Origin: JAXHMM01 sp964528445
GTDB lineage: Bacteria > Bacteroidota > Rhodothermia > Balneolales > Balneolaceae
DNA length: 64,000 nt
Assembly (NCBI GenBank): GCA_964528445.1
Contig: CAZGSL010000001.1
Span: 62,001-126,000 of the forward strand
Reading direction: 5' to 3'
Under the pieces are notes generated by a model. It was not told the origin of the DNA and ran no database searches. It saw only the letters and a program-made list of their open reading frames with translations. A program made the position numbers and the translations under genes. How positions within the stretch are numbered: position 1 is the stretch's first letter; every line of letters starts with the position of its first letter. Below, piece by piece: positions 17,697 to 26,933 of the stretch.

Positions 17697-17725
17697 GGCG
17701 GTACTCCGCCGCGCCGTTCTTTTTT
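17697..17725 (+). terminator. Weak terminator-like hairpin after the M48 protease
   Basis: GGCGG (17697-17701) and CCGCC (17706-17710) form a 5-bp stem with a TACT loop directly after the stop codon. A run of six T follows at 17720-17725 after an 8-base spacer. The spacer makes this a weak candidate. Confidence 0.35.
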
Positions 17726-17745
17726 CACCTCAAAAGCAGACTCTT

Positions 17746-18876
17746 ATGCAAATTGAAACAAGGGCCATTCACGCGGGAAATAGAGAGACGAAACCCGGAG
17801 ACGACATCGTTCCCCCTCTTCACCGGAGCACGATTTACGAGCTGGACCCGCAGGGATATTCCGAGGGTGATCCCAACTACACCCGGTACGGCAACCCCAA
17901 TCGCGATCAGCTGGAGCGGGTGCTGGCCGATCTGGAGGGCGGCGGTGAATGCGCTGCCTTCTCTTCGGGCGTGGCGGCGGCCACCGCCGTCTTCCAGTCC
18001 CTCGATCCCGGCGATCACGTTCTGATGCCCGATGACGTCTATTCGGGCAACCGTCGCCTGGTCAAAGAGTTGATGGCCAGGTGGGGCATGGAAGCCGATT
18101 TTATCCCGATGTCGGGTACCGGCCGCGTCGAGGAGGCGATCACCCCGAAAACCCGCCTCATCTGGGTGGAGACCCCCTCCAATCCCATGCTGAACATTAC
18201 CGATATCCGGGGCGTATGCGATATTGCCGCTGGCCGGGATATCGCCGTCCTGGTGGACAATACGTTCCTGACGCCCGTCAACCAGCTCCCCCTGGAACTG
18301 GGGGCCGACCTGGCGCTGCACTCCACCACCAAGTTTCTCGGGGGACACAGCGACCTGCAGGGAGGGGCGGTAGTCGCCCGTACCGGCAGCGAACAGGGGG
18401 AAAAGCTCATGGAACGTGTCCGCGACATCCAGGCCACGGCGGGGGCGGTGCCCTCTCCGGCCGACTGCTGGCTGCTGCGGCGCAGCATACAGACCCTTCC
18501 CTGGCGGATGCGCGCCCACAACGAGAACGGCCGGACCCTGGCGCAATACCTTCATGATCATCCGAACGTACGGGAAGTCTACTACCCCGGGCTTTCCACC
18601 CATTCCGGCCACGATCTCGCCCGCCGGCAGATGTCCGGTTACGGGGGGATGATCTCCTTCCTGGTGGAGGGGAGCGCGGACGAAGCTATCGAGACGGTGG
18701 CCGGATCGCGGCTGATCCGGCGGGCTACCAGCCTGGGGGGCGTCGAGAGTACCTGGGAGCATCGCCGGAGCAGCGAGGGAGAGGATTCCACCACCCCGGA
18801 AAATCTTATCCGGATCAGCGTGGGACTGGAGCACGGGGACGATTTGAAAGCGGATCTGGAACGGGCCCTCGGCTGA
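17746..18876 (+). CDS. Cys/Met metabolism PLP enzyme (cystathionine gamma-synthase/lyase-like)
   Basis: A 376-aa fold-type I PLP enzyme of the trans-sulfuration group. The start IETRAIHAGN is typical. The signature YTRYGNPNRDQLERVLA (about 45-61) and the block VWVETPSNP-like (LIWVETPSNPMLNITDI) are present, as is the PLP lysine in HSTTKFLGGHSD (Lys196). The C-terminal block SLGGVESTWEHR is also conserved. It either makes cystathionine from an acylhomoserine and cysteine (MetB) or splits cystathionine (MetC/CGL). Sequence alone does not separate these, so no symbol is given. Flanked by the M48 protease and an E2 acyltransferase, it has no methionine-pathway neighbour here. Confidence 0.9.
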   Translation: MQIETRAIHAGNRETKPGDDIVPPLHRSTIYELDPQGYSEGDPNYTRYGNPNRDQLERVLADLEGGGECAAFSSGVAAATAVFQSLDPGDHVLMPDDVYSGNRRLVKELMARWGMEADFIPMSGTGRVEEAITPKTRLIWVETPSNPMLNITDIRGVCDIAAGRDIAVLVDNTFLTPVNQLPLELGADLALHSTTKFLGGHSDLQGGAVVARTGSEQGEKLMERVRDIQATAGAVPSPADCWLLRRSIQTLPWRMRAHNENGRTLAQYLHDHPNVREVYYPGLSTHSGHDLARRQMSGYGGMISFLVEGSADEAIETVAGSRLIRRATSLGGVESTWEHRRSSEGEDSTTPENLIRISVGLEHGDDLKADLERALG

Positions 18877-18883
18877 GGTTTGT

Positions 18884-18919
18884 CCCCCTTTCCCGGCCGT
18901 CGGGACCGCAGGGGCTATT
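18884..18919 (+). terminator. Candidate two-step hairpin terminator
   Basis: TCCCG (18891-18895) and CGGGA (18901-18905) pair around a 5-base loop, and CCCCT (18885-18889) can pair with AGGGG (18910-18914) outside it. TATTTT follows. It lies just after the PLP enzyme stop codon; the T-tract is short. Confidence 0.35.
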
Positions 18920-19030
18920 TTGATCTCATTTCATTTATTTAGATCTTTGAAGCCTGTAAAAGCCGATTTTTTTGGATGCAAATTCGTACCTTTTGTATCC
19001 GTAACACTAATTTTTTAAGCGGACAGAGCG

Positions 19031-20833
19031 ATGGCCAGAGTAGAAGTGGAAATGCCCCAGATGGGGGAGTCAGTCATGGAGGGAACCGTCATCGAGTGGA
19101 CCAAGCAGGTCGGTGACGAGGTGGAAGAGGACGAAACCCTCCTGGAGATCGCCACCGACAAGGTAGATACCGAAGTCCCCTCCCCGCAGTCGGGCACGCT
19201 GATTGAGATCCTGGCCGAGGAGGGCGACACCATCGAGGTGGGACAGGTCATCGCCGTTATCGAGACGGATCAGGACGCCGCCGCCGATGCCGCGGCGGAA
19301 CCACAGGAGACGCCGGAAGAGGAGCCCGAAGAGGCTCCCGAGCCTGCCTCTGCCGAAGAGTCTGAGAAAGAGGAGGAGACGGAGAAAGAGAAGGAGCCTG
19401 CGCCTGCCGCTGCGGACGGCGAGGGGGAGCGCGTCGAGGTTAAGATGCCGAAGATGGGCGAGTCGGTGATGGAGGGGACGGTCATCGGCTGGAGCAAGCA
19501 GGTAGGCGACGAGGTGGAAGAGGATGAAACCCTCCTGGAGATCTCCACCGACAAGGTAGATACCGAAGTGCCCTCCCCGCAGTCCGGCACGCTGGTTGAA
19601 ATTCTCGTGGAGGAGGGGGATACCATCGAGGTGGGCCAGACCATCGCGGTCATTGCCACCGGAAAGGCGGCATCCGCGGGAGCGGAGAAATCCAAGCCGG
19701 ATGCCGGAGACGGCGCCGCCCAGGCGCAGGAGAAGTCCGATACCGGGACGCCCCCGCGAACCGGGGAAACCGAAACGACCACGGCGGCCCCTCCCGCCGG
19801 GGGGAACGGCGCGCCGTCCTCGGGAGGTACGGAGCCGCAGCGTATCGGAAGCGACGGCCGGTTCTACTCGCCGCTGGTACGATCCATCGCCCGTGAAGAA
19901 AATATCTCCCAGGAGGAGCTGGAGCGTATCGAGGGTTCCGGCAAGGGCGGCCGGGTCGCAAAACAGGATGTGATGCGGTACCTGGAAGAGCGCGAGGCCG
20001 GCCGGATAGAGGCTCCCTCGGAACAGCCCGCCGCAAAACAGGCGCAGGCGGAACAGGCGGCCAAAGGTTCCATCTCCGCCGGGGAGCTCAGCGTCGAGCG
20101 CCCCACCGAGAATGTGGAAGTGATCAAGATGGACCGTATGCGGAAGATGATCGCCGAGCATATGGTCCGCTCCAAGCAGACCTCCGCCCACGTCACTACC
20201 TTCTCCGAAGTGGATGTGACGAAGATGGTGCGCTGGCGGGAAGCCAACAAGGAGACCTTTGCCGAAAGGACCGGCGTCAAGCTGACCTATACGCCTCTTT
20301 TCATTGAAAAAATTATACAGGCTATCCGTGAGTTCCCGCTCATCAACTCCTCGGTGGATACCGAAAACGAGGAGATCATCGTGAAGCGGGACATCAACTT
20401 CGGGTTGGCGGTCGCCCTCGGATCGGGCGGCGAAGGAGGCCTGATCGTGCCGGTGATCAAGAAGGCCCAGGAGAAGAACCTGGTAGGCCTGGCCGAGGAG
20501 GTGAGCCTCCTTGCGCAGAAGGCGCGAAGCAAGAACCTGAATCCCGACGACCTGGTGGGAGGCACCATTACCCTTACCAATTACGGGAGCGTGGGCAACC
20601 TGATGGGAACGCCCATCATCAACCAGCCCCAGGTCGCCATCATGGGTACGGGCGTTATCGAAAAACGGCCCGTTGTGATGGAAACCGACGCGGGCGATGT
20701 CATCGCCATCCGGCACATGATGTACCTCTCCATGAGCTACGACCACCGGATTATCGACGGCGCGCACGGCGGCGCCTTTCTCAACCGTGTTAAGGAGCTG
20801 CTCGAGGGATTCGACCCGGACCGCGCGGTATGA
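19031..20833 (+). CDS. 2-oxo acid dehydrogenase E2 (dihydrolipoamide acyltransferase) with two lipoyl domains
   Basis: A 600-aa E2 core subunit that passes acyl groups from lipoyl arms to CoA. The two N-terminal lipoyl domains carry TDKVDTE with lipoyl lysines at about residues 44 and 175. Long Glu/Pro/Ala-rich linkers join them. The E3/E1-binding domain is at about 278-318 (YSPLVRSIAREENIS... KGGRV). The catalytic domain ends in SYDHRIIDG (His572, Asp576). The GESVMEGTV lipoyl start resembles succinyltransferase or branched-chain E2 proteins of Bacteroidota and Actinobacteria. SucB is a good guess, but no E1 or E3 gene is adjacent. The two lipoyl domains are nearly identical at the DNA level. 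Confidence 0.92.
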   Translation: MARVEVEMPQMGESVMEGTVIEWTKQVGDEVEEDETLLEIATDKVDTEVPSPQSGTLIEILAEEGDTIEVGQVIAVIETDQDAAADAAAEPQETPEEEPEEAPEPASAEESEKEEETEKEKEPAPAAADGEGERVEVKMPKMGESVMEGTVIGWSKQVGDEVEEDETLLEISTDKVDTEVPSPQSGTLVEILVEEGDTIEVGQTIAVIATGKAASAGAEKSKPDAGDGAAQAQEKSDTGTPPRTGETETTTAAPPAGGNGAPSSGGTEPQRIGSDGRFYSPLVRSIAREENISQEELERIEGSGKGGRVAKQDVMRYLEEREAGRIEAPSEQPAAKQAQAEQAAKGSISAGELSVERPTENVEVIKMDRMRKMIAEHMVRSKQTSAHVTTFSEVDVTKMVRWREANKETFAERTGVKLTYTPLFIEKIIQAIREFPLINSSVDTENEEIIVKRDINFGLAVALGSGGEGGLIVPVIKKAQEKNLVGLAEEVSLLAQKARSKNLNPDDLVGGTITLTNYGSVGNLMGTPIINQPQVAIMGTGVIEKRPVVMETDAGDVIAIRHMMYLSMSYDHRIIDGAHGGAFLNRVKELLEGFDPDRAV

Positions 20834-20909
20834 CCGTGCCGGCGGTTCCGGAGAGAGTCGCCTGATCGATATGCGCGCGTTCCACCAAATTTTCCTTCTT
20901 ACCGTGAGA

Positions 20910-20937
20910 CGGCATGATCCTTTGTGCCGCTTTTTTT
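20910..20937 (+). terminator. Intrinsic terminator after the E2 gene
   Basis: CGGCA (20910-20914) and TGCCG (20925-20929) form a short stem with a 10-base loop, followed by C and seven T (20931-20937). It ends 10 bases before the panC ATG, so transcripts from the E2 gene would stop just before panC, or the hairpin acts as an attenuator. Confidence 0.5.
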
Positions 20938-20947
20938 ATGCCACGTC

Positions 20948-21802
20948 ATGGAACTTCACCAAACCATAGAAGAGATTCGAGAGCAGGTTTCCCGGTACCG
21001 GGACAAGGGGCTCCGGGTGGGATTCGTCCCCACCATGGGGGCCCTGCACGAGGGACACCTCTCCCTGTTCCGCCTGGCGGCGGAGAAGACCGACCGTGTG
21101 GTTGCCTCGGTCTATGTAAACCCGGAGCAGTTTGCCCCCGGCGAGGATTACGAGACCTACCCGAGGGACCTGGAAGGGGATATGGAGAAGGCCGCCGAGA
21201 ACGGCGTGGATACCGTTTTCGCGCCGGACGACGAAGTGATGTACGGCGATCGGAATTACCTCAGCATCGAGATCGAGGAGCTGAACCGCTACATGGACGG
21301 CGGCTCCCGTCCCGGCTTTTTCGAAGGCATCCTGCTGGTGGTCAACAAGCTGTTCAATATCGTGCAGCCTGACCTGGCGGTGTTCGGGCAGAAGGACCTC
21401 CAGCAGTTCCGGATACTCCAGCAGATGGTCCGCGAGTTCAACCATCCGGTGGAGCTGGTCATGGGGCCCATCATCCGGGCCGGCGACGGACTGGCGCTCA
21501 GCAGCCGGAATGCCTACCTGGACGACCGCCAGCGGGCGCTCGCCCCCTCCCTGTACCGCTCCCTGACGTATATCGCCGGACAGATAAGGGATGGCGTGAG
21601 GAAACCCCGCCTGCTGATCGAGCACCAGAAATCGGAACTGGAGGCGAAAGGGTTTGAAATTGATTATCTTAACCTGTTTGATTTTGCGAAGATGCGACCC
21701 GTGGAGGAGGCGGAAAGAGGCCAGAAATACATCCTGGCCGGCGCCGTTTACCTGGGGGAGACCCGTTTGATCGACAACATGATTCTGGAAATTGATTCCT
21801 GA
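20948..21802 (+). CDS. panC: Pantoate--beta-alanine ligase (pantothenate synthetase)
   Basis: Joins pantoate and beta-alanine with ATP to make pantothenate, the coenzyme A precursor. The 284-aa protein has the HIGH-type motif PTMGALHEGHLSLFRLA, SVYVNPEQFAPGEDYETYPR, the KLFNIVQPDLAVFGQKDLQQ block and the C-terminal KMSKS-like SSRNAYL. The frame extends 8 codons upstream to GTG 20924, but those run through the terminator T-tract. The ATG at 20948 (MELHQTIEE) is the usual start. It is followed after 6 bases by panD, which supplies its beta-alanine. Confidence 0.96.
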   Translation: MELHQTIEEIREQVSRYRDKGLRVGFVPTMGALHEGHLSLFRLAAEKTDRVVASVYVNPEQFAPGEDYETYPRDLEGDMEKAAENGVDTVFAPDDEVMYGDRNYLSIEIEELNRYMDGGSRPGFFEGILLVVNKLFNIVQPDLAVFGQKDLQQFRILQQMVREFNHPVELVMGPIIRAGDGLALSSRNAYLDDRQRALAPSLYRSLTYIAGQIRDGVRKPRLLIEHQKSELEAKGFEIDYLNLFDFAKMRPVEEAERGQKYILAGAVYLGETRLIDNMILEIDS

Positions 21803-21808
21803 TGCCGT

Positions 21809-22243
21809 ATGAAACTTTCCATGTTTAAATCCAAGCTGCACCAGCTCAGGGTGACCGAGGCCAATCTCCACTACGAGGGAAGCATCACCCTCGACAGCGA
21901 GTTGCTGGAGGAGGCCGGAATTCTCCCCTACGAAAAGGTGCAGGTGCTGAACATCACCAACGGTTCCCGACTGGAGACCTACACCATTCCGGGCGAAGCC
22001 GGCTCCCGGGTCTGCTGCCTGAACGGTGCGGCGGCGCGCCTGACCCAGGTGGGAGACCGCATTATCGTGATCGCCTACGCGGAGATGACGCCGGAGGAAG
22101 CGCGGCAGCACAAGCCGCGGGTCGTGGTGGTCGACGAGAACAACGATCCGAAGCGGGTGGTTGACGAGAGCGAATACGCCACGAAATACGATCTGGAGAC
22201 CGGCCTGGTGGATAATTCGATGCTGGGAGAAACCGATGTTTAA
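21809..22243 (+). CDS. panD: Aspartate 1-decarboxylase proenzyme
   Basis: Makes beta-alanine from aspartate for pantothenate synthesis. The 144-aa proenzyme has the self-cleavage site HYEGSIT with Gly24-Ser25, where Ser25 becomes the pyruvoyl cofactor. It also has the conserved NGSRLETYTIPGEAGS and LNGAAARL segments. The C-terminal 25 or so residues are longer than the E. coli protein, as in many relatives. It forms an operon with panC (6-bp gap). A 210-bp AT-rich region follows before the efflux operon. Confidence 0.96.
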   Translation: MKLSMFKSKLHQLRVTEANLHYEGSITLDSELLEEAGILPYEKVQVLNITNGSRLETYTIPGEAGSRVCCLNGAAARLTQVGDRIIVIAYAEMTPEEARQHKPRVVVVDENNDPKRVVDESEYATKYDLETGLVDNSMLGETDV

Positions 22244-22453
22244 GAGCAGGTAATTTCTGTAATTATTTGTTAGGCTGGCATCTCGCTACGCAAAATGTTA
22301 CAGCAATTGTAAAACTTTATAAGACAGCGTATCGTCGCGAAACAGAGAGCTTTACCTTACGTTTAGTTGCTACCCGGTACTGTTACGGAGACAATATAAA
22401 ATTATCTTGATAGTTAAGCTTATAGTTTAACGTCTCAAAAAAGTTCTGTCGTT

Positions 22454-23995
22454 ATGTCGAAAAAATACATCATACCCGGCGCGCTGGTTGCGTTGATTCT
22501 GGTAGCCTGGCTGGCTTTCGGGTCCGACTCTTCGGAAGAGAATACCATTTACGCCACTCCTCAGACCGGTCAGTTTGAAGTGACCATCTCCACGACCGGT
22601 GAGCTGCAGGCCAAAAATTCCACGAGCATCCGCGGCCCGGAGGGAATGAGGGAGTACCGCATCTACAATGTCACCATACAGGATATTGTTCCCGAGGGTA
22701 CGGTGGTTGAGCAGGGAGATTACGTGGCCGAACTTGACCGCTCGCAGGCCATGACCACCCTGCAGGATGCGGAATTGTCGCTGGAGGAGGAGCTGGCTGC
22801 CCTGGAAATCGCGCAGCTCGACAGCTCCCGCACCCTCTCCGACGCCCGCGATAATATTACGGATTTGGAGTACCAGCTGGAGGAAGCCCAGATTGCCCTG
22901 GAACAGTCGAAGTATGAGTCTCCCGCCGTGCAGCGCGAGGCGGAGATCAACCTGGACCGGGCCAAGCGTAACCTGGCGCAGGCGCAGCGGAATTTTGAAC
23001 TCACGAAGAAGCAGGCCGAGGCCGAAATCAAGGAGATCCAGGCCGACGTCCAGGAGGAGCGGCAGGACGTCCAGCGCATCAAGGAGATCATGGACAACTT
23101 CACCATCTACGCCCCGGAGAACGGAATGGTGATCTACCGCCGGAACCGGGACGGCAGCAAGGTCCGCGAGGGCAGCGAATTGAGCGGCTGGGATCCCGTG
23201 GTGGCCGAGTTGCCGGACTTCAGCCAGATGGAGTCTATTACGTATGTCAACGAAGTGGATATACAGAACGTCCGGCCCGGACAGCAGGTGGAGATCGGCC
23301 TGGACGCCATGCCGGAGAAGAGCCTGACCGGGGAGGTCAGCAGCGTGGCCAACATCGGCGAGCAGCGGCCCAACTCCAACTCGAAGGTATTCCAGGTGGT
23401 TATTGATATCCACCAGTCCGACTCCACGCTGCGTCCGGCGATGACCACCAGCAACCGGATACGGGTCAGTTCCGTAGACAGCGCGCTGTATGTGCCCCTC
23501 GAGACGGTCCATACCGACGACACCCTCAATTACGTCTACAAGCGGAACGGACTTGAGACGGTCCGGCAGCAGGTGATCATGGGAATGATGAACGAGAACA
23601 ATGTGGTAATTCACGCCGGCGTACAGCCCGACGACCGTCTCTATCTCTCCACCCCCGACGACACAGCCGGCATTCCCACCGAGCGGCTTCCCGACGACGT
23701 GCTGGAGGAGTACCGCGAGCAGATGGAAGAACAGGAGACGCTGGAGCCGCCCGTACAGGAGCAGGAACTCACGGGCGATCTGGATCAGATGCTCCAGCAG
23801 ATGCCGGCCCAGATGAGGGACCGCATGGAGCAGATGCTGGAGAGCGGGCAGATCGATACCGCCGCCATACTGGACCGCATGAAACAGATGCAGCAGGGTG
23901 ACATGCCGCAGATGCAACGCGGAAGTCAGCCGCCGGGAGGCGACGGTGACGGTCCCCCCTCCGGCGGAGGCAACCGGGACGGCGGAAACCGGTAG
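22454..23995 (+). CDS. Efflux periplasmic adaptor subunit (MacA/HlyD-like)
   Basis: A 513-aa membrane-fusion protein. One N-terminal membrane helix (about residues 6-21) precedes a lipoyl/barrel half (TVVEQGDYVAELDR). A long alpha-hairpin coiled coil lies at about 100-215, rich in Gln, Glu and Ala. The second barrel half contains IYAPENGMVIYRRNRDGSKV, and a beta-barrel/membrane-proximal domain follows. The last 90 residues are an unusual Met/Gln/Gly/Pro-rich tail (repeated MQQM-like units, ending in Gly/Arg/Asp). It would link the inner-membrane permease at 24040 to the TolC protein at 25442. The 210-bp AT-rich upstream region probably holds the promoter. Confidence 0.88.
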   Translation: MSKKYIIPGALVALILVAWLAFGSDSSEENTIYATPQTGQFEVTISTTGELQAKNSTSIRGPEGMREYRIYNVTIQDIVPEGTVVEQGDYVAELDRSQAMTTLQDAELSLEEELAALEIAQLDSSRTLSDARDNITDLEYQLEEAQIALEQSKYESPAVQREAEINLDRAKRNLAQAQRNFELTKKQAEAEIKEIQADVQEERQDVQRIKEIMDNFTIYAPENGMVIYRRNRDGSKVREGSELSGWDPVVAELPDFSQMESITYVNEVDIQNVRPGQQVEIGLDAMPEKSLTGEVSSVANIGEQRPNSNSKVFQVVIDIHQSDSTLRPAMTTSNRIRVSSVDSALYVPLETVHTDDTLNYVYKRNGLETVRQQVIMGMMNENNVVIHAGVQPDDRLYLSTPDDTAGIPTERLPDDVLEEYREQMEEQETLEPPVQEQELTGDLDQMLQQMPAQMRDRMEQMLESGQIDTAAILDRMKQMQQGDMPQMQRGSQPPGGDGDGPPSGGGNRDGGNR

Positions 23996-24039
23996 CACAC
24001 TCCTCTCCACTACACATTTCAACCTGAAGAGAGACCACG

Positions 24040-25449
24040 TTGTTACAGAAGATACTTTACAACTTTGACATTGCTCTGGATGCCATTCGCCAGAATACCA
24101 TGCGGAGCTTCCTGACCTCCCTGGGCATTATTTTCGGGGTGGCCTCCGTAATCGCCATGCTGGCCATCGGGCGGGGTGCGCAGGAAGAGGTGCTGCAGCA
24201 GATGCAGCTGCTGGGTACCGACAACGTGATCATCGAGACGGTCATGGAGCAGACCGAGGGAGAAGTGGAGGACGGAAGTACATCATCTGGCGAAAGCCAG
24301 CGGCGGTTTTCGCCGGGGCTGACTCTGGAGGATATGGAGAGTATCCAGAACGAAATTCCCCAGGTAAGCAACGTCACTCCCGAGATTATCTACGATACCT
24401 ACTTTGTGCGTAACGGCCGCATGCGCACCGGCAAGCTGGTAGGGGTCAATAACCAGTATTTTGATATTAACAATTTTGAATTTGAGGAGGGCCGGCCGTT
24501 TACCGATCTGCAGATGCGCGAATCGGAGCCGGTCTGTGTCATCGGGTCCGACGTAAAGACCCGCTTTTTCGCCGGACAGGATCCCATCGGGAAGCAGATC
24601 AAGACCGGGGGACTCTGGATGACGGTTGTGGGAGTACTCGAGGAGCGGGAGATGAGCACGGAGAATATCGAGAACCTGGGCATCCGGAACTACAACCTGG
24701 ACATCTACGCTCCGGCCACCTCCGTGCTGCTTCGGTACGGTAACAGGGCGGTGGTTACCCAGCAGGATATACAGGACGGGCAGTCGGAAGAGAACGGCGG
24801 CGGTCAGGTGGTTCAATTCGGCGGCGGCGGCAGCATTATGATTTCCGGCGGCGGCAACGTGGAATCGAGTTCTTCTTCCGACGACGAAATGAGCAACTAT
24901 CACCAGCTTGACAAGCTTATCGTACAGGTAACGGATAACGCCTACAGCGTTCCCATCGCGGATATTCTACGGCGTATGCTGCAGCGGCGCCACAACGGGA
25001 TCATCGACTTTGAGGTGATTGTCCCCGAGCTGCTGCTCCAGCAGGAACGGCGGACCCAGGAGATTTTCAATATCGTACTCTCCTCCATCGCGTCCATTGC
25101 CCTGATCGTGGGCGGTATCGGCATCATGAACATCATGCTGGCGTCGGTGGTGGAACGTTACCGGGAGATCGGCGTTCGACGTGCGGTGGGAGCCCATAAA
25201 AAGGACATACAGCTCCAGTTCCTGACCGAGGCCCTCACCATCAGCATCAGCGGCGGCATGGTGGGTATTTTCCTGGGCATCGCGCTCAGTTACGTCATCG
25301 AGATTACGGCGGGCATCGTTACCATCGTGACACTTTCATCCATTCTCATATCATTCGGGGTGGCCCTGGCCGTCGGAGTGATCTTCGGGTACGTACCCGC
25401 CCGCCGGGCCGCAGAACAGGATCCAGTAAACGCTCTACGTCATGAATAA
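24040..25449 (+). CDS. FtsX/MacB-type ABC transporter permease
   Basis: A 469-aa permease of the MacB/FtsX type. TM1 is at about residues 22-44 (SFLTSLGIIFGVASVIAML), and a large periplasmic MacB-PCD domain fills about 45-335. Three C-terminal helices include the signature VGGIGIMNIMLASVVERYRE and EIGVRRAVGAHKKDI. It starts at TTG 24040. It has no ATP-binding domain, unlike full-length MacB, and no ATPase gene is adjacent. The periplasmic domain has a glycine- and serine-rich insert (QFGGGGSIMISGGGN). It overlaps tolC by 8 bp. Its substrate is unknown; macrolide or peptide efflux, lipoprotein release and toxin export are all possible. Confidence 0.88.
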   Translation: MLQKILYNFDIALDAIRQNTMRSFLTSLGIIFGVASVIAMLAIGRGAQEEVLQQMQLLGTDNVIIETVMEQTEGEVEDGSTSSGESQRRFSPGLTLEDMESIQNEIPQVSNVTPEIIYDTYFVRNGRMRTGKLVGVNNQYFDINNFEFEEGRPFTDLQMRESEPVCVIGSDVKTRFFAGQDPIGKQIKTGGLWMTVVGVLEEREMSTENIENLGIRNYNLDIYAPATSVLLRYGNRAVVTQQDIQDGQSEENGGGQVVQFGGGGSIMISGGGNVESSSSSDDEMSNYHQLDKLIVQVTDNAYSVPIADILRRMLQRRHNGIIDFEVIVPELLLQQERRTQEIFNIVLSSIASIALIVGGIGIMNIMLASVVERYREIGVRRAVGAHKKDIQLQFLTEALTISISGGMVGIFLGIALSYVIEITAGIVTIVTLSSILISFGVALAVGVIFGYVPARRAAEQDPVNALRHE

Positions 25450-26932
25450 ACCAGTTACCTTACTCTTTCTCATTTTAATCACCGGTCTGGTCGGGGCGCA
25501 TGCGGCCCACGCCCAGCAGGCGCAGGTTCAGGATCTGGGAACGCTCTCCCTGCAGGAGGCCATCGAAATTGCCCAGGAACAGAGTCCGCAGGCCCGGTCG
25601 GCGCGTTTCGGACTGATTGCCAGCCAGTGGCAGTACCGCTCCTATCGTGCCGACCTGCTGCCCAGCCTCTCGCTTTCAGGGGACGCGCCGAATTTCTCGC
25701 GCAGCATTATTTCCAACACCCTGGATGACGGGACCGTTATCTTTCAGTCCCAGGTGCAGTCCCAGGCCTCGACGGAACTCTCCATTCAGCAGAATATTCC
25801 GTGGACCGGCGGTTCGCTCTTTGTCCAGTCGGGGCTGGAGCGGCTGGGAGTTTTCGGAGGTGAGAACTCCTATCTCTGGTCAAGCACGCCCCTGCTGGCC
25901 CGCTACTCCCAGCCCCTGTTCCAGTACAACAGCCTGAAGTGGCAGCAGCGCATTCAGCCCCTTGAATACGAGATTGCCCGGAAGGAGTACGATCAGCAGA
26001 TGGAGGCCATCGCCGAGCAGACTACCAACAACTTTTTCCAGGTCTACCTGAGCCGTATCAACCTGGAGATCGCCGAATTCAACGTTCAGCGCAACGACTC
26101 CACCTACCAGATTTCGCAGGGCCGCTACGAGGTGGGAAGCATTACCGAGAACGAGCTGCTGCAGACCGAACTGCAGCTCAGCAACTCCCAGAGCGAGCTG
26201 ACCAGCGCCCAGATCGAATACGAGCGGGCATTGGACCAGTTCAAGATCTTCCTGGGATACCCGACCGACGTAACGGTGGATGAGCTGGAGCCCCCCACCG
26301 AGCTGCCGGATATCGAGGTGGATCTGCAGCGAGCCGTTGAGCTGGCTATGGAAAACAACAGCGAAGCGCTGGATTACCAGCTGGAGGAGCTCCAGGCGGA
26401 TGCCAACTTTGCGCAGGCCAAAAGCCAGAGCAATTTCCAGTTTACCATCAACGCCACCTACGGCATTAACCAGACTGCCGCCGATTTCCAGGATCTCTAT
26501 GTGAATCCCCAGGACCGGCAGTCGGTAAACGTCAGTTTCCAGGTGCCTCTCTTCAACTGGGGCAAGGAGCGGGCAGAGGTTAACATGGCCCGCAACCAGC
26601 AGCAGCAGGTGCAGAGTGATATCCAGTTCCAGCGCCGGCAGTTTTTACAGGACGTGGAATACACCGTCCGGCAATTCTTGCAGCTGGAGGGACAGGTGCA
26701 GCGGGCCGCGCGTTCGGATACCATCGCCCAGCGCCGCTACGACGTGGCCCAGAATCACTACCTGATAGGGAATATCAGCATTACGGACCTCTTCATTGCG
26801 CAGAGCGAGCGGGATTCTGCGCGGAGGGCCTACATCAGCGCACTTCAGGATTTCTGGACCGGCCTCTACAACCTGCGGCGTCTTACCCTTTACGACTTCC
26901 GGCGCAACGAGCCCATCTCCCACGAGCTTTGA
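25442..26932 (+). CDS. TolC-family outer membrane efflux protein
   Basis: A 496-aa outer-membrane channel protein. A signal peptide (residues 1-24, ending AAHA) is followed by two repeated TolC halves. LSLQEAIEIAQEQSPQARSAR starts the first, and VDLQRAVELAMENNSEALDYQ starts the second. Long Gln-rich helices are typical of the tunnel. VSFQVPLFNWGKERAEV is a conserved C-terminal block. It is the last gene of the adaptor-permease-TolC operon and overlaps the permease by 8 bp. Fourteen to twenty-five bases after the stop begins a repeat-flanked palindrome that may end transcription. Confidence 0.92.
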   Translation: MNKPVTLLFLILITGLVGAHAAHAQQAQVQDLGTLSLQEAIEIAQEQSPQARSARFGLIASQWQYRSYRADLLPSLSLSGDAPNFSRSIISNTLDDGTVIFQSQVQSQASTELSIQQNIPWTGGSLFVQSGLERLGVFGGENSYLWSSTPLLARYSQPLFQYNSLKWQQRIQPLEYEIARKEYDQQMEAIAEQTTNNFFQVYLSRINLEIAEFNVQRNDSTYQISQGRYEVGSITENELLQTELQLSNSQSELTSAQIEYERALDQFKIFLGYPTDVTVDELEPPTELPDIEVDLQRAVELAMENNSEALDYQLEELQADANFAQAKSQSNFQFTINATYGINQTAADFQDLYVNPQDRQSVNVSFQVPLFNWGKERAEVNMARNQQQQVQSDIQFQRRQFLQDVEYTVRQFLQLEGQVQRAARSDTIAQRRYDVAQNHYLIGNISITDLFIAQSERDSARRAYISALQDFWTGLYNLRRLTLYDFRRNEPISHEL

Positions 26933-26933
26933 C

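Noticed and set aside
22244..22453. Possible tRNA, riboswitch or small gene in the 210-bp panD-efflux gap
   Set aside because: It is AT-rich, has no cloverleaf or conserved core, and shows no open frame of useful length. It is most likely just a promoter region.
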